DNA of 39,154 nucleotides from DYGT01 sp964607795 (GCA_964607795.1 CAZSLA010000005.1:1-39154), one strand, 5' to 3'. Counted from the first letter of the stretch, positions 15,764 to 24,270 are shown. Made by a program: numbers and translations. The notes: generated by a model from the sequence alone, not told the origin.

Positions 15764-15859
15764 AAAGATTGCAAGTTTTCTGGCTTGTCCGATCATCATC
15801 GGAGTTACAGTTGCGGCACAGCGCCGGAATTACACCGGACTTCCTAGTACACAATCTTT
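15764..15859 (-). promoter_or_regulatory. Cobalamin riboswitch (compact)
   Basis: Read on the minus strand, the closing stem AAAGATTG (15852-15859) pairs perfectly with CAATCTTT (15764-15771). Between them are the conserved core blocks: AGGAAGTCCGGTGTAATTCC, GGCGCTGTGCCGCAACTGTA and AAGCCAGAAAACTTGC. These match the cobalamin (B12-box) aptamer consensus. At 96 nt it is short, and a large P2 arm and the usual extra peripheral arms seem absent. The ribosome site (GCAGGAAA) and ATG come within 17 nt of the aptamer, so translational control is most likely. A promoter lies directly upstream. Confidence 0.92.
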
Positions 15860-15867
15860 CTCATTTG

Positions 15868-15896
15868 ATTATGCTTTTTTAATTAAAAGGCGTCAA
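15868..15896 (-). promoter_or_regulatory. Sigma70-type promoter of the riboswitch transcript
   Basis: On the minus strand TTGACG (15891-15896) and CATAAT (15868-15873) are separated by 17 bp. The predicted start falls just before the aptamer. The promoter lies in the 50-bp gap after the Gly-rich membrane protein gene. Confidence 0.75.
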
Positions 15897-15905
15897 GTAT
15901 TCATT

Positions 15906-16595
15906 TTACTGCTCAAACTCGCCCACACACAGCTCATCACCAATGACGGTTTTACCGGTTTCTCGGTTTCGGATGTCCTCGCAGGTTGGCTCAAAAAAAA
16001 CCACATCCTCGGGCATGGGCGTTGGCACAGCCGGTGTAGGCGTGGGGAAAGTTACGCAGTAGCTTAGCCGCCAAAATAAACATTCCGGCTCGCCCGCGCT
16101 GCCGCCCCCGCTTCCATCTCCACCGCTCCCTCCACTACCGCCGCTCCCAGGAGTCGTGGGACTTGGAGTATTAAAATAGTCATCCAGCCCGCCGGTGCCC
16201 CCTCCTCCACCACTGCCCGGGCTGTCATCAAAAATAACCTCTGATAATTCATCCCTATCATCAACCGGCAAGCCGCCTTCGCCTACGGTAATATTCGGCA
16301 CTTCCATGCTCTGGCCGTAGGTTTCGTAATAATAAGCAAAAAACGCGGCCGTCTTTTCGCTGCTCCAAAATTCCTCAACCTCAGTGCCGTCGGCAAGAGT
16401 GCGCACCACGCGGCCGCTTCGAAACACGGTAATCTTTTCCCCGCCCATGGCAACGGTCACAGACTCACGCTTGTCTATCTCGGTCACATTGCTTTCATCC
16501 CCACGAAACAAAAATACACCCACTAAAACCGCTACCGAAACAAAAAGAATGGCAAACAAAGGCCAATTGACTTTTATTTTCTCCCAAAGACTCAT
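15906..16595 (-). CDS. Gly/Ser-rich single-pass membrane protein in the pilB-pilC operon
   Basis: The 229-aa protein has one membrane helix (about residues 12-31) and a small domain with ITVFRSGRVVRTLADGTEVE. A long Gly/Ser-rich linker follows (about residues 126-168), then a Thr/Pro stretch and a C-terminal segment with four Cys (EPECLFWRLSYC, EPTCEDI, DELCVG). Exported Cys could pair as disulfides. Its start overlaps the pilC stop by 4 bp (ATGA), so it is translated with the pilus motor. It may be a pilus accessory or surface-exposed partner. Function is unknown. Confidence 0.7.
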   Translation of the reverse strand: MSLWEKIKVNWPLFAILFVSVAVLVGVFLFRGDESNVTEIDKRESVTVAMGGEKITVFRSGRVVRTLADGTEVEEFWSSEKTAAFFAYYYETYGQSMEVPNITVGEGGLPVDDRDELSEVIFDDSPGSGGGGGTGGLDDYFNTPSPTTPGSGGSGGSGGDGSGGGSAGEPECLFWRLSYCVTFPTPTPAVPTPMPEDVVFFEPTCEDIRNRETGKTVIGDELCVGEFEQ

Positions 16596-17809
16596 CTGGC
16601 GATTACCTGCTGGAGGCCCCCGATAATGCTATAAATCGGCGCAATCATCATCAAAACCATAACCCCCACCACCACGCCTATGGTAAGCATCAAGATGGGT
16701 TCAAGTAATGATGTAAAGCGTTTGAGCGAATAATCAACTTCTTTTTCGTAAAACTCGGCCATTTCGGCGAGTACCACTTCCAACGAACCGGATTGCTCCC
16801 CGGCGCGGATGGTTTGTACCACGACCGTGGGAAATATATCTCGCTTTTTGGCCAAAATGCTTGACAGGCTTTCTCCACGGCTGATTTCTTCGCTGAATTT
16901 TTCAGCTTGTTTGCGCACTTTGGCCTGAGACAAAGTCTGAGAGGAAACATCCAAAGCCTCGACTATGGAAACACCGCTTTTTAAAAGCGTTGAAAGCGTA
17001 CTTGCAAAGCGGGCGATGTCCACCTGCTCGGTGATGCCGCGGATCAAAGGCAATTTAGAAACACGGGCAAAGACGGCGTTTCTGGTCTTATTCAAGGTCA
17101 AAAGCACGGCAATCAGGATGCCGATCAAAACCGTTAACCCCAAAACCAGGGCAACATTTTCACCAAAAAAATTGCCCGCCATCAAAAGCCATTTAGTGTA
17201 AAAAGGAAGGGGCACTTCCAGCTTCAAAAAAACTTTGGATATCCTGGGTAAAACAAAAAGCATCATCAAAAGCCCATTAGCAATCATGGCAACGACGATC
17301 ACCGCGGGGTACATCATCGAGCCTTTTACTTTTTGCGTCAGTTCATGCGAGCTACTTAATTGCTTGGCCAAATAATCAAAAGACTTTTCTAATGTCCCGG
17401 ACTCCTCACCCACCTTTACCAAGGTCAAAAAAACAGGGCCGAAGTCGTCTTCATACTGTCCCAGAACCACGCTTAGGCTTTTGCCCTTTTGAGTCTGAAA
17501 AGAAATATCGCCTAAAATCTTCTTCAAGCGTTTGTTTTTGGTTTCTGCGCGGATAATATCCACGGCTTCTGGCAGGCTCATGCCGCTTCTAAGCATGGTG
17601 GCCAAAAACCGGCACAGTGAGCTTTTTTCAGCAACGGAAATTCTGCCCTGCAAAAGCCCTTGGCCCAAGCCAGTGTCCGTGGAAATAGTCAAGAGCTGGA
17701 GATTGTTAGCCTTGATGGCTGCCACGGCTTCGGATTCGCTTCCAGCCTGGATGATGTCGTCTACGATTTCCCCTTTTTCGTTTCTGGCTTTATAGTGAAA
17801 TATTTTCAT
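16592..17809 (-). CDS. pilC: PilC, type IV pilus inner-membrane platform protein
   Basis: The 405-aa length is normal for the family. It has an N-terminal MKIFHYKARNEKGEIVDDII, two T2SSF repeats (RFLATMLRSGMSLPEAVDII about residues 68-87, and RFASTLSTLLKSGVSIVEAL about residues 268-287), GEESGTLEKSFDYLA and GEQSGSLEVVLAEMA, and three membrane segments. PilC works with the PilB ATPase to drive pilin polymerisation. It overlaps pilB by 4 bp upstream and the Gly-rich protein gene by 4 bp downstream. Confidence 0.95.
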   Translation of the reverse strand: MKIFHYKARNEKGEIVDDIIQAGSESEAVAAIKANNLQLLTISTDTGLGQGLLQGRISVAEKSSLCRFLATMLRSGMSLPEAVDIIRAETKNKRLKKILGDISFQTQKGKSLSVVLGQYEDDFGPVFLTLVKVGEESGTLEKSFDYLAKQLSSSHELTQKVKGSMMYPAVIVVAMIANGLLMMLFVLPRISKVFLKLEVPLPFYTKWLLMAGNFFGENVALVLGLTVLIGILIAVLLTLNKTRNAVFARVSKLPLIRGITEQVDIARFASTLSTLLKSGVSIVEALDVSSQTLSQAKVRKQAEKFSEEISRGESLSSILAKKRDIFPTVVVQTIRAGEQSGSLEVVLAEMAEFYEKEVDYSLKRFTSLLEPILMLTIGVVVGVMVLMMIAPIYSIIGGLQQVIAR

Positions 17810-19494
17810 GTTTTTTCCGTCGCGGCCTTGATCACTTCTTCTATGGTTGTGTAGCCGCCGGCAATCTTATCCAAGCCATCCTGAAGCAGGGTGGTCATGC
17901 CCTGCCGGATAGCCACGTCAATAATCTGATCGCTTGAAACGCCCTTGGTGATCATGTTTCTTATTTCCTCGGTAATGGGCAAAATCTCATAAATCCCTAT
18001 CCTTCCGGAAAAACCAGAGCCATGGCATTCCGGACAACCCTTGCCTTTGTAATATTTGCGGCTCAGCATGTCAACGCTCCATTTTTCCGAAAGTTTATGG
18101 AGGAGCGCCTCATCCGGCCGGTACTCGGTGATACAGGCATTGCAATTTTTTTTGACCAGCCTTTGGGCAATGACGATATTGATAGTGGAGGCCGCCAGAT
18201 AACCCTCCACCCCCATGTCCAAAAGCCTAGGAACCGCGCCCGAGGCGTCATTGGTGTGGAGTGTCGAAAGCACCAAATGGCCTGTAAGGGCTGCGTGAAT
18301 AGCGATCTCAGCCGTTTCGCGGTCTCTGATTTCGCCCACCATCATAATATCCGGGTCGTGACGCAAAAGCGACCTCAAGCCTGTGGCAAATGTCAAGCCC
18401 GTTTTGGGATTCACCTGGATCTGGGTGATACGGTTGACACCGTATTCAATTGGGTCCTCGATGGTGCAAATCTTTACATCGATCGTATTTAAAATGTTAA
18501 GGGCCGAATACAAGGTAGTGGTTTTCCCAGAGCCCGTCGGGCCTGTCACCAAAATCATGCCATTTGGCTTACGGATATTGTCGCGGAAAAGCTCTAGATT
18601 ATGGCCAGAAATGCCCAGCTCCTCAAGGCTTAGGGGCCTGCTGCTTTCATTCAAAAGCCGCATCACTACATTTTCTCCGTAAAAGCCGGGAATAATGGAA
18701 ATGCGCAGCGAAATGGGTTCCTCGCCGATGTTAAATTTATGCCGCCCGTCCTGGGGAATGCGCTTTTCGTCGAGCTTAAGGTTTGAAAGGATTTTGATGC
18801 GGGCTACAAGCGCTTCCTCAATGCCACGGGGAAGCTTAATTATGTCTTGGAGTGAGCCGTCTATCCTAAAACGCACAATCACCTCTTTATCCTGGATTTC
18901 AATATGCACGTCAGAGGCCCGCTCGGCAAAGGCATATTCCAAAATGGTGTCAAAGACCTTGATGATGGGCAACTTTTCGGCAGCTGCCATGAGGTCGTCC
19001 TCTTTTTGGCCACCGGCCATTTGGATGTTATCGGCAATTACCTTTTCAAATTCGGCCCGTATGTTGCGCTTGTATTGTCCCAGGGTGCGCTTGATGTCCT
19101 CATGGCTTGCATAAAAAGGAGTGATCAAAAGCCCTGTGTGGCGCTTGGCAAATTCCACAGCCTCCACATCTCCCGGATTTTCCATAGCAAGCTTCAATTG
19201 GTCACTCTCCCGCTCAAAGGGAATCATGTTATAAGTGCGTGCCATTTTTTCCGGAACCAGGGCCAAAACCTCATCGGCAATCGTGTACTGCTTCAGATCC
19301 ACATAAGCTACGTCCAAGTGCTCGGCAATAAGGCCGCTGAGGGCCTGGGGGCTAATAAGACCTTTAAAAAGAAGCACGTCTTCGAGGTTCCGGCCGATAT
19401 TTTGTGCAGAAGCCAAAGCACCGTCAAATTCCTCGGCAGTCACATAGCCGGAATTGACTAGGATTTGTTTATAAACTTCGGGCGCAAGTTTCAT
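17806..19494 (-). CDS. pilB: PilB, type IV pilus assembly ATPase
   Basis: The start is set at ATG 19494 (MKLAPEVYKQ); the six codons before it would need TTG. The N-terminal MshEN/GspE-N domain covers about residues 1-145. The ATPase core has Walker A GPTGSGKTTT (about residue 317), an Asp box (EDPIEYGVNRI), Walker B (DPDIMMVGEIRDRETAE) and the His box (GHLVLSTLHTNDA). A zinc-binding CNAC...CPECHGSG pair follows near residues 460-500. This is a complete PilB/GspE-type extension motor. It is first in the pilB-pilC operon. No pilT retraction ATPase is present in the window. Confidence 0.96.
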   Translation of the reverse strand: MKLAPEVYKQILVNSGYVTAEEFDGALASAQNIGRNLEDVLLFKGLISPQALSGLIAEHLDVAYVDLKQYTIADEVLALVPEKMARTYNMIPFERESDQLKLAMENPGDVEAVEFAKRHTGLLITPFYASHEDIKRTLGQYKRNIRAEFEKVIADNIQMAGGQKEDDLMAAAEKLPIIKVFDTILEYAFAERASDVHIEIQDKEVIVRFRIDGSLQDIIKLPRGIEEALVARIKILSNLKLDEKRIPQDGRHKFNIGEEPISLRISIIPGFYGENVVMRLLNESSRPLSLEELGISGHNLELFRDNIRKPNGMILVTGPTGSGKTTTLYSALNILNTIDVKICTIEDPIEYGVNRITQIQVNPKTGLTFATGLRSLLRHDPDIMMVGEIRDRETAEIAIHAALTGHLVLSTLHTNDASGAVPRLLDMGVEGYLAASTINIVIAQRLVKKNCNACITEYRPDEALLHKLSEKWSVDMLSRKYYKGKGCPECHGSGFSGRIGIYEILPITEEIRNMITKGVSSDQIIDVAIRQGMTTLLQDGLDKIAGGYTTIEEVIKAATEKT

Positions 19495-19527
19495 AAGGCA
19501 GTAAGCCTGCAAGCGGCTTTAAAATTT

Positions 19528-19533
19528 AGTATA
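19528..19533 (-). promoter_or_regulatory. -10 box upstream of pilB
   Basis: TATACT on the minus strand lies 34 nt before the pilB ATG, and a TTTCTG about 16 bp further up could serve as -35. It directly follows a minus-strand terminator, the same terminator-promoter pairing as at 8038-8099. Confidence 0.45.
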
Positions 19534-19537
19534 GCGC

Positions 19538-19562
19538 AAAAAAAAGCACTCAGAAAGGTGCT
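19538..19562 (-). terminator. Minus-strand terminator-like hairpin upstream of pilB
   Basis: On the minus strand AGCAC (19558-19562) and GTGCT (19545-19549) pair, followed by eight T. No minus-strand gene precedes it within 4 kb. It may insulate pilB from antisense transcription of the plus surface operon or end a small antisense RNA. Confidence 0.55.
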
Positions 19563-19576
19563 ACAAAAAGATATAC

Positions 19577-19608
19577 TTGACAAACTACCTATAACATGGA
19601 GTATTCTT
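19577..19608 (+). promoter_or_regulatory. Putative promoter of the TasA/SipW operon
   Basis: CTTGACAAACTA contains a consensus -35 TTGACA (19577-19582). The -10 is less clear: TATTCT with a 19-bp spacer, or AGTATT with 17. The same CTTGACAAACTA occurs upstream of the 32320-33600 repeat-protein gene. The leader is then about 50 nt. Confidence 0.45.
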
Positions 19609-19660
19609 TACATAGTCACTACTTTTACCCTGCCCCAATTTGTAAAAGAATAGGTCTAGT

Positions 19661-20842
19661 ATGCGCAAAATCCTAACCAGCTTACTAGTTATAGGAATTC
19701 TATCCTCAGGAGTTTTTAGCCTCTCCCAAGCCTTTTTCAACGATACAGAAACTTCGACAGGTAATGTTTTATCAGCAGGTGCTATTGACCTTAAGATTGG
19801 TAATAATAGTTTTTACAATGGCCAGGCGTCAGGCATAACCAGCTGGAGCCTGGATGATCTGAATGACAAATTATTTTTTAACTTTACGGATATCAAGCCG
19901 GGTGACCGCGGCGAAGATGTGATTTCTCTGGAAGTCAGCTCAAATTCTGCCTGGGCTTGCGCGGATATTACGATTACCGAAAACGACGACAACACCTGCA
20001 CCGGACCCGAGCTTCTAGATGACTCAAGTTGTACACCAGATAACGATGATAAATTCGACGGCGAACTTAGCCAAAACCTGGAGTTTGTTTTTTGGCTAGA
20101 TGACGGAAATGGTGTTTATCAAACTCATGAGCAGATCCTCACCCAAGACGCCGCGAGCCAGGCATTTAACCAGACTTTTACTCTGGCCGATTCATTGACT
20201 AACAATTTGGGAGGGGGCAATGGCAATCCCATGGAGCCAAACCACACTTATTACCTAGGCAAAGTGTGGTGCTTTGGGGATCTGGCAATAAACGAAGGCA
20301 ATATCACCTGCAACGGCGCCATGCTTGATAACGCCACCCAAACAGACATATTAAAAGGCAACATCAGCTTTTATGCCATTCAAGCCAGGCACAATGAGAA
20401 TTTTGTGTGTGGCCGGGGCCGGATGATTGAAACATTGGAAGTTCCCTCTACTTCTTCGGCCCCTACGATATCAAGCGCGACCCTGAGTGCAGGCAAAAAT
20501 TATTTGTTAGAAGTGGAGGGCTCATATATTTATATGCGCAATTGCGGAATCAGCAGAGACATCGAAGGCTACCCACATTGTATCGCAGATGCTGAATGGT
20601 CCTACCGGCCTCCGCATAGTTACGGGCCAGGCTGGTTAAAAGGAGAGGGTACATTTCCATCAGTTTACGGTCTTGACTTGATGATTAATGGGGGCAATAT
20701 CGATTGGGGCGACTTAAAAACAAGCCACAAATACTCAACCACGATTGCCGGAAACGGCGCCCAAGCCTCATTTCTTATCTGGGATGATGTTTATGCCGAC
20801 AATAGCGGCAGTTTGAGTGTAAAAATATATGAATCGCCATAA
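19661..20842 (+). CDS. TasA/camelysin-like surface protein with SipW-type signal
   Basis: The 393-aa protein starts MRKILTSLLVIGILSSGVFS and continues SLSQAFFNDTETSTGNVLSA. This is the N-terminal pattern of SipW-dependent secreted proteins (TasA, CalY), with cleavage after SQA. Further conserved blocks are IKPGDRGEDVISLEV and VFWLDDGNGVYQTHEQIL. The C-terminal part (about residues 265-393) is a different beta-rich domain. In Bacillus such proteins form extracellular fibres after cleavage by SipW, and a SipW-type peptidase is encoded two genes downstream. It is paralogous to the next gene. Fibre formation is inference. Confidence 0.82.
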   Translation: MRKILTSLLVIGILSSGVFSLSQAFFNDTETSTGNVLSAGAIDLKIGNNSFYNGQASGITSWSLDDLNDKLFFNFTDIKPGDRGEDVISLEVSSNSAWACADITITENDDNTCTGPELLDDSSCTPDNDDKFDGELSQNLEFVFWLDDGNGVYQTHEQILTQDAASQAFNQTFTLADSLTNNLGGGNGNPMEPNHTYYLGKVWCFGDLAINEGNITCNGAMLDNATQTDILKGNISFYAIQARHNENFVCGRGRMIETLEVPSTSSAPTISSATLSAGKNYLLEVEGSYIYMRNCGISRDIEGYPHCIADAEWSYRPPHSYGPGWLKGEGTFPSVYGLDLMINGGNIDWGDLKTSHKYSTTIAGNGAQASFLIWDDVYADNSGSLSVKIYESP

Positions 20843-20894
20843 CATAAAAATTTATTTTTGATGATTAAAAATTTTTAGAGGGGAGGTGATAAAA

Positions 20895-22124
20895 ATGAGA
20901 AGAATATTAACAAGCTTGCTGGTGATCGGCATTGTGGGAGCTGCCGCATTCGGTGCCTCCCGAGCCTTCTTCAGCGATACTGAAACTTCCAAAGGCAATG
21001 TTCTTGCTGCAGGCATGATTGATCTTGAGATAAGTAACCAAAGAGGTAGTTCAAGCGCTGATACTTGTAAATTTTTAGAAACAGCGGGCGGACCAATATT
21101 CGTTTGTAATGACGTAAAGCCAGGCGACTAGGGAGAGGCCACTCTTGGTTTTTCGCTTAAAAGCAATCCCGCATGGGGATGCATGCTGGTCGACAATATT
21201 ATCGACAGCGATAATACTTGTACCGAGCCGGAATCTGCAGCTGAAACTGCGTGTACGACAGGTGGTAATGGTGAGCTCGACGACAACTTGATGCTTACAG
21301 TTTGGCTGGATAAATCTGATAACGGAAGCTGTAACAATACACTTGATCCTGGAGAACATATTGTCATAAACAATAAAGCTCTCAGCTCGTTCAGTTTGGG
21401 TAATCGCTATGTGTTGCCTATCGCCGATGCGAGCAGAACTGCTCTGATGAACACTCCAATCCAACCTGGTGACTATTGCATTGGTGTTAAATGGAACTTG
21501 CCAAATACAGTCGGAAACGATGTACAAACCGATTCAGTAGGCGGCGACTTGGCGTTTTATGTAGAACAATCCAGGAATAACGATCAATTCCTCTGTTCTG
21601 CGGTCCAGTGGCCTGGTGAAGAAATAACAGTCACACAAGGAGAAGGCTGGGGCCCATCTGCTACCATAACGAATGAAAATTCTTGGAAAGCAACTGCACG
21701 ATGGGGTGATGTAAACACATTTGAACAGGCAATCCGTCAAACTCAACCAGGCACTACGTATGCATCTAGCGATAAATCATGGTCAGGATCACCTGAGCCT
21801 TTTACTTTATCGATGGTATCTGGTGTAGTTAATTGGACAATAAATGGTCAAAACATTACTTATAGTCCTTTGCCTTCACCAAATACGCGGTTAATAATCG
21901 TGGCAAAATCAGAAGCTGGGGCACTCGCTAAAGCTGAAAATCTAAAGTTAGATGGAAGTCTACTAAGCATACCTAGCATCGAAGCGAATGGTAATGTGAT
22001 AAATCATATGATAATAGATAGCGTTGCACCCATGGGCGACTTTGAACTGACAGGTGACATTACTTTGTCTGGCGGCACAACTACTGACGACAGACCAGCT
22101 GTCGAGATTTTTGTGGTTTACTAG
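20895..22124 (+). pseudogene. Second TasA/camelysin-like gene with an in-frame UAG
   Basis: ATG at 20895 follows GGGAGGTGAT, an excellent ribosome site. The first 78 codons give MRRILTSLLVIGIVGAAAFG, ASRAFFSDTETSKGNVLAAG and DVKPGD. A TAG at 21129-21131 then stands where the first paralogue has Arg (KPGDRGEDVISLEV here reads KPGD-stop-GEATLGFSL). The same frame continues without interruption to 22124 with the full family domain (LTVWLDKSDNGSCNNTLDPG) and a C-terminal beta-rich region. A CAG-to-TAG change would explain it. TAG also ends the same gene, so general recoding is unlikely. Nonsense mutation, sequence error or readthrough remain possible. Confidence 0.7.
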
Positions 22125-22134
22125 GGACAGTTCT

Positions 22135-22223
22135 TCCTCAGTGACTCCCAAGAGAACTGAGGAGCTGCCCGAAGGCTGGAAATTACGAAAGTAAATTAAA
22201 ATAACGTATTTCCAGCTTTCGGG
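22135..22223 (+). other. Two successive hairpins between the TasA-like gene and the signal peptidase
   Basis: TCCTCAGT (22135-22142) pairs with ACTGAGGA (22156-22163). A longer stem then forms from 22168-22187 (CCCGAAGGCTGGAAATTACG) with 22205-22223, about 19 bp with one G-T and one bulge, closing a 17-nt A-rich loop. The second hairpin ends 5 nt before the signal peptidase ATG and no T-run follows it. It may therefore stabilise the mRNA, set relative expression or control translation instead of terminating. Confidence 0.65.
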
Positions 22224-22228
22224 TAGTT

Positions 22229-23314
22229 ATGAAACCAGTCACCTTTATAATGAGCTTCATTTTAGGCAGCCTAATTGGAATTATTGGCTTTTTGTTTGTA
22301 GTTAAAAATAACCTTATTGACACCAGCTACCGCGCTTATGTGGTAACCTCCGGCTCTATGGAGCCTGCTATCAAAACCGGCTCAATCATAGTTACCAAAG
22401 CTAAGCCTAGTTATAAAATTGGTGATATTGTAACTTTTAAAAACAATGGAAACGTTGTTACCCACAGAATAATAGGTATGGATGAGGGGTCTATTACCAC
22501 CAAAGGAGACGCAAATTCTTCGCCCGATTTTACTGCCACTGCCAGAGGCGACATCATCGGCAGGAGTTTTATAATAGTACCCTATGTGGGCTGGGTAATT
22601 GACTTTGCCAAAACGCCGCGAGGCTTTGTGGCCTTAATTGTCATTCCCGCAAGCATCATTATTTATGAAGAGCTTAAAAGTCTTCTCCGCGAAACAAAAA
22701 AAATTATTGGAAAAGTAAGGTTTACCAAAAATACCAATTATTCGCCGTTTGGTGCCCTATTGATGTTGGCAGGAATCCTACTTTTGGGCGGAGCAGGTCT
22801 ACGGCTGGTGGGGGTTACCCAATCCAATTATCTGGACCGAGTTGACTTTGTGGGAAACAGCTTTCAGGCCGCGGATGTGTATGATGAAAATGCCACCCCC
22901 AGCCCTACTCCTACCTCAAACCCGACACCTGTTGTCCTCCAAAGCATTGTTATTAACGAATTTTATGCTTATTCAAGCGAAGACTGGATAGAACTTTATA
23001 ACCCAAATTCTCAAACAATAAACATTAGTGGTTGGACTTTAGACGATGCAAATACATCAAGCGATATGCACGAGTTTCCTGAAAATGCCCAAATATCTGC
23101 AAATAGCTTTATCATAGCTAATGTTGGTACCAGATTAAATAAAAATGGCGACACCATAACGCTTTATGACAACGATGCAAATTTAATTGACGAAATAACA
23201 TACTACTCTACCACCGACGGAGTAAGTAAAGGACGTCATCCAGACGGAGGGGATTGGTACGAATGCTTAGAGCCAAGCAAAGGATTAAGTAACATCGGAG
23301 TCTGCCAGCTATGA
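22229..23314 (+). CDS. SipW-type signal peptidase I fused to a lamin-tail domain
   Basis: The 361-aa protein has an N-terminal membrane helix and then the catalytic block VVTSGSMEPAIKTGS with Ser43. A VVTHRIIG block follows with His79 in place of the Lys of ordinary bacterial enzymes; this Ser-His type marks SipW/archaeal-like signal peptidases. It also has TTKGDANSSPD and two more membrane segments up to about residue 195. After a Thr/Pro linker (222-234) comes a lamin-tail-like domain (about 238-355: VINEFYAYSSEDWIELYN, ISGWTLDD, GDTITLYDN). It probably matures the two TasA-like proteins and perhaps the next gene product. The lamin-tail domain is an unusual addition for a peptidase. Confidence 0.88.
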   Translation: MKPVTFIMSFILGSLIGIIGFLFVVKNNLIDTSYRAYVVTSGSMEPAIKTGSIIVTKAKPSYKIGDIVTFKNNGNVVTHRIIGMDEGSITTKGDANSSPDFTATARGDIIGRSFIIVPYVGWVIDFAKTPRGFVALIVIPASIIIYEELKSLLRETKKIIGKVRFTKNTNYSPFGALLMLAGILLLGGAGLRLVGVTQSNYLDRVDFVGNSFQAADVYDENATPSPTPTSNPTPVVLQSIVINEFYAYSSEDWIELYNPNSQTINISGWTLDDANTSSDMHEFPENAQISANSFIIANVGTRLNKNGDTITLYDNDANLIDEITYYSTTDGVSKGRHPDGGDWYECLEPSKGLSNIGVCQL

Positions 23315-24270
23315 GAGGGCTAGTTTATTTAATTGCTTTTGGCATTATCATTGGCTCATTTTTGGGTTATATGTCTACCGTCCGCGAAGCCCGGGCTTAT
23401 GGGAGCCTCTTGGTCAATACCTCCGTGCCCGCGGGCGATCCCATTTTTGTAATTAACAATTGGCTTCCCGGGGACTGCGAAACACGCAACATCACCATTA
23501 CCCAAGACGGTAACATCCAAACGGACATTGCCACCAAAGGCCTGAAAATTGCCAGCACCAATAATCTAATTGAAGTAACCGACTTTATAATAACTTTAGG
23601 CTCCACAAGCTATTTTTCTGGCACGCTCAAAGACTTTTTTGCGGCAAGCTCCGGTACAAATAGCATAGCTTTGGGCAGCCTCAACCCTGGGGCTTCCCGT
23701 ACCTACAAATTCACAGCCTGCTTCCAGGAAAATGCGGGGAATGCTTATCAAAAAGCAAGTGTGATTTTTGATCTTATTTTTGGCGAAACCTTTGATAACT
23801 CAATCGAGCTTCCCACAGAATGTTCTCACTTAAAAGGAATAATCACTAAAACAATCGAGGGTACGGACAAAAAGGATAAACTCCGCGGTAGCCATGAGTC
23901 AGAGCTCATCCTAGGTTACGGTGGCAATGACGTCCTGGACGGCGGTAGCGGACACGATTGTATTGTCGGTGGCGAAGGTAATGACAAGCTGGACGGAGGC
24001 GCGGGCAAAGACATTATCATCTCTGGCCCTGGCAATGACAAAGTGGACGGAGGAGCTTCGGATGACATCATCTATGGCAACGATGGCAATGATAAACTTG
24101 AAGGCGGCTCGGGAAATGACCTTATATATGCGGGGCCGGGCAATGACAACCTCTCCGGAGGCTCGGGCGCAGACAGCTTGTGGGGCGGGCCGGGCAATGA
24201 CCGGATTAATGGCGACTCAGGTAAAGACGCCTGCTTTGAGGGCGAGCACTACACAAGTTGCGAAAATTAA
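23311..24270 (+). CDS. Secreted protein with RTX calcium-binding repeats
   Basis: The start overlaps the signal peptidase stop by 4 bp (ATGA). The 319-aa product has a signal peptide (MRGLVYLIAFGIIIGSFLGY) and a beta-sandwich-like region (residues 30-170) with LPGDCETRNITITQDG and GSLNPGASRTYKFTACFQE, which resembles the camelysin/TasA domain. From about residue 195 to 310 it carries some ten RTX nonapeptide repeats of the GGxGNDxL type (GGEGNDKLDGG, GNDGNDKLEGG). Such repeats bind calcium and fold outside the cell. It ends with a Cys pair (DACFEGEHYTSCEN). No type I secretion genes are nearby, so export is probably Sec. Confidence 0.88.
   Translation: MRGLVYLIAFGIIIGSFLGYMSTVREARAYGSLLVNTSVPAGDPIFVINNWLPGDCETRNITITQDGNIQTDIATKGLKIASTNNLIEVTDFIITLGSTSYFSGTLKDFFAASSGTNSIALGSLNPGASRTYKFTACFQENAGNAYQKASVIFDLIFGETFDNSIELPTECSHLKGIITKTIEGTDKKDKLRGSHESELILGYGGNDVLDGGSGHDCIVGGEGNDKLDGGAGKDIIISGPGNDKVDGGASDDIIYGNDGNDKLEGGSGNDLIYAGPGNDNLSGGSGADSLWGGPGNDRINGDSGKDACFEGEHYTSCEN

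Noticed and set aside
15747..15854. N-terminal extension of the riboswitch-controlled protein from a TTG
   Set aside because: The 36 codons translate the cobalamin aptamer. The true start follows GCAGGAAA at 15746.
20842..20894. AT-rich hairpin before the second TasA-like gene as a terminator
   Set aside because: The stem is almost entirely A-T and weak, and the genes share an operon-like layout, so no confident call is possible.
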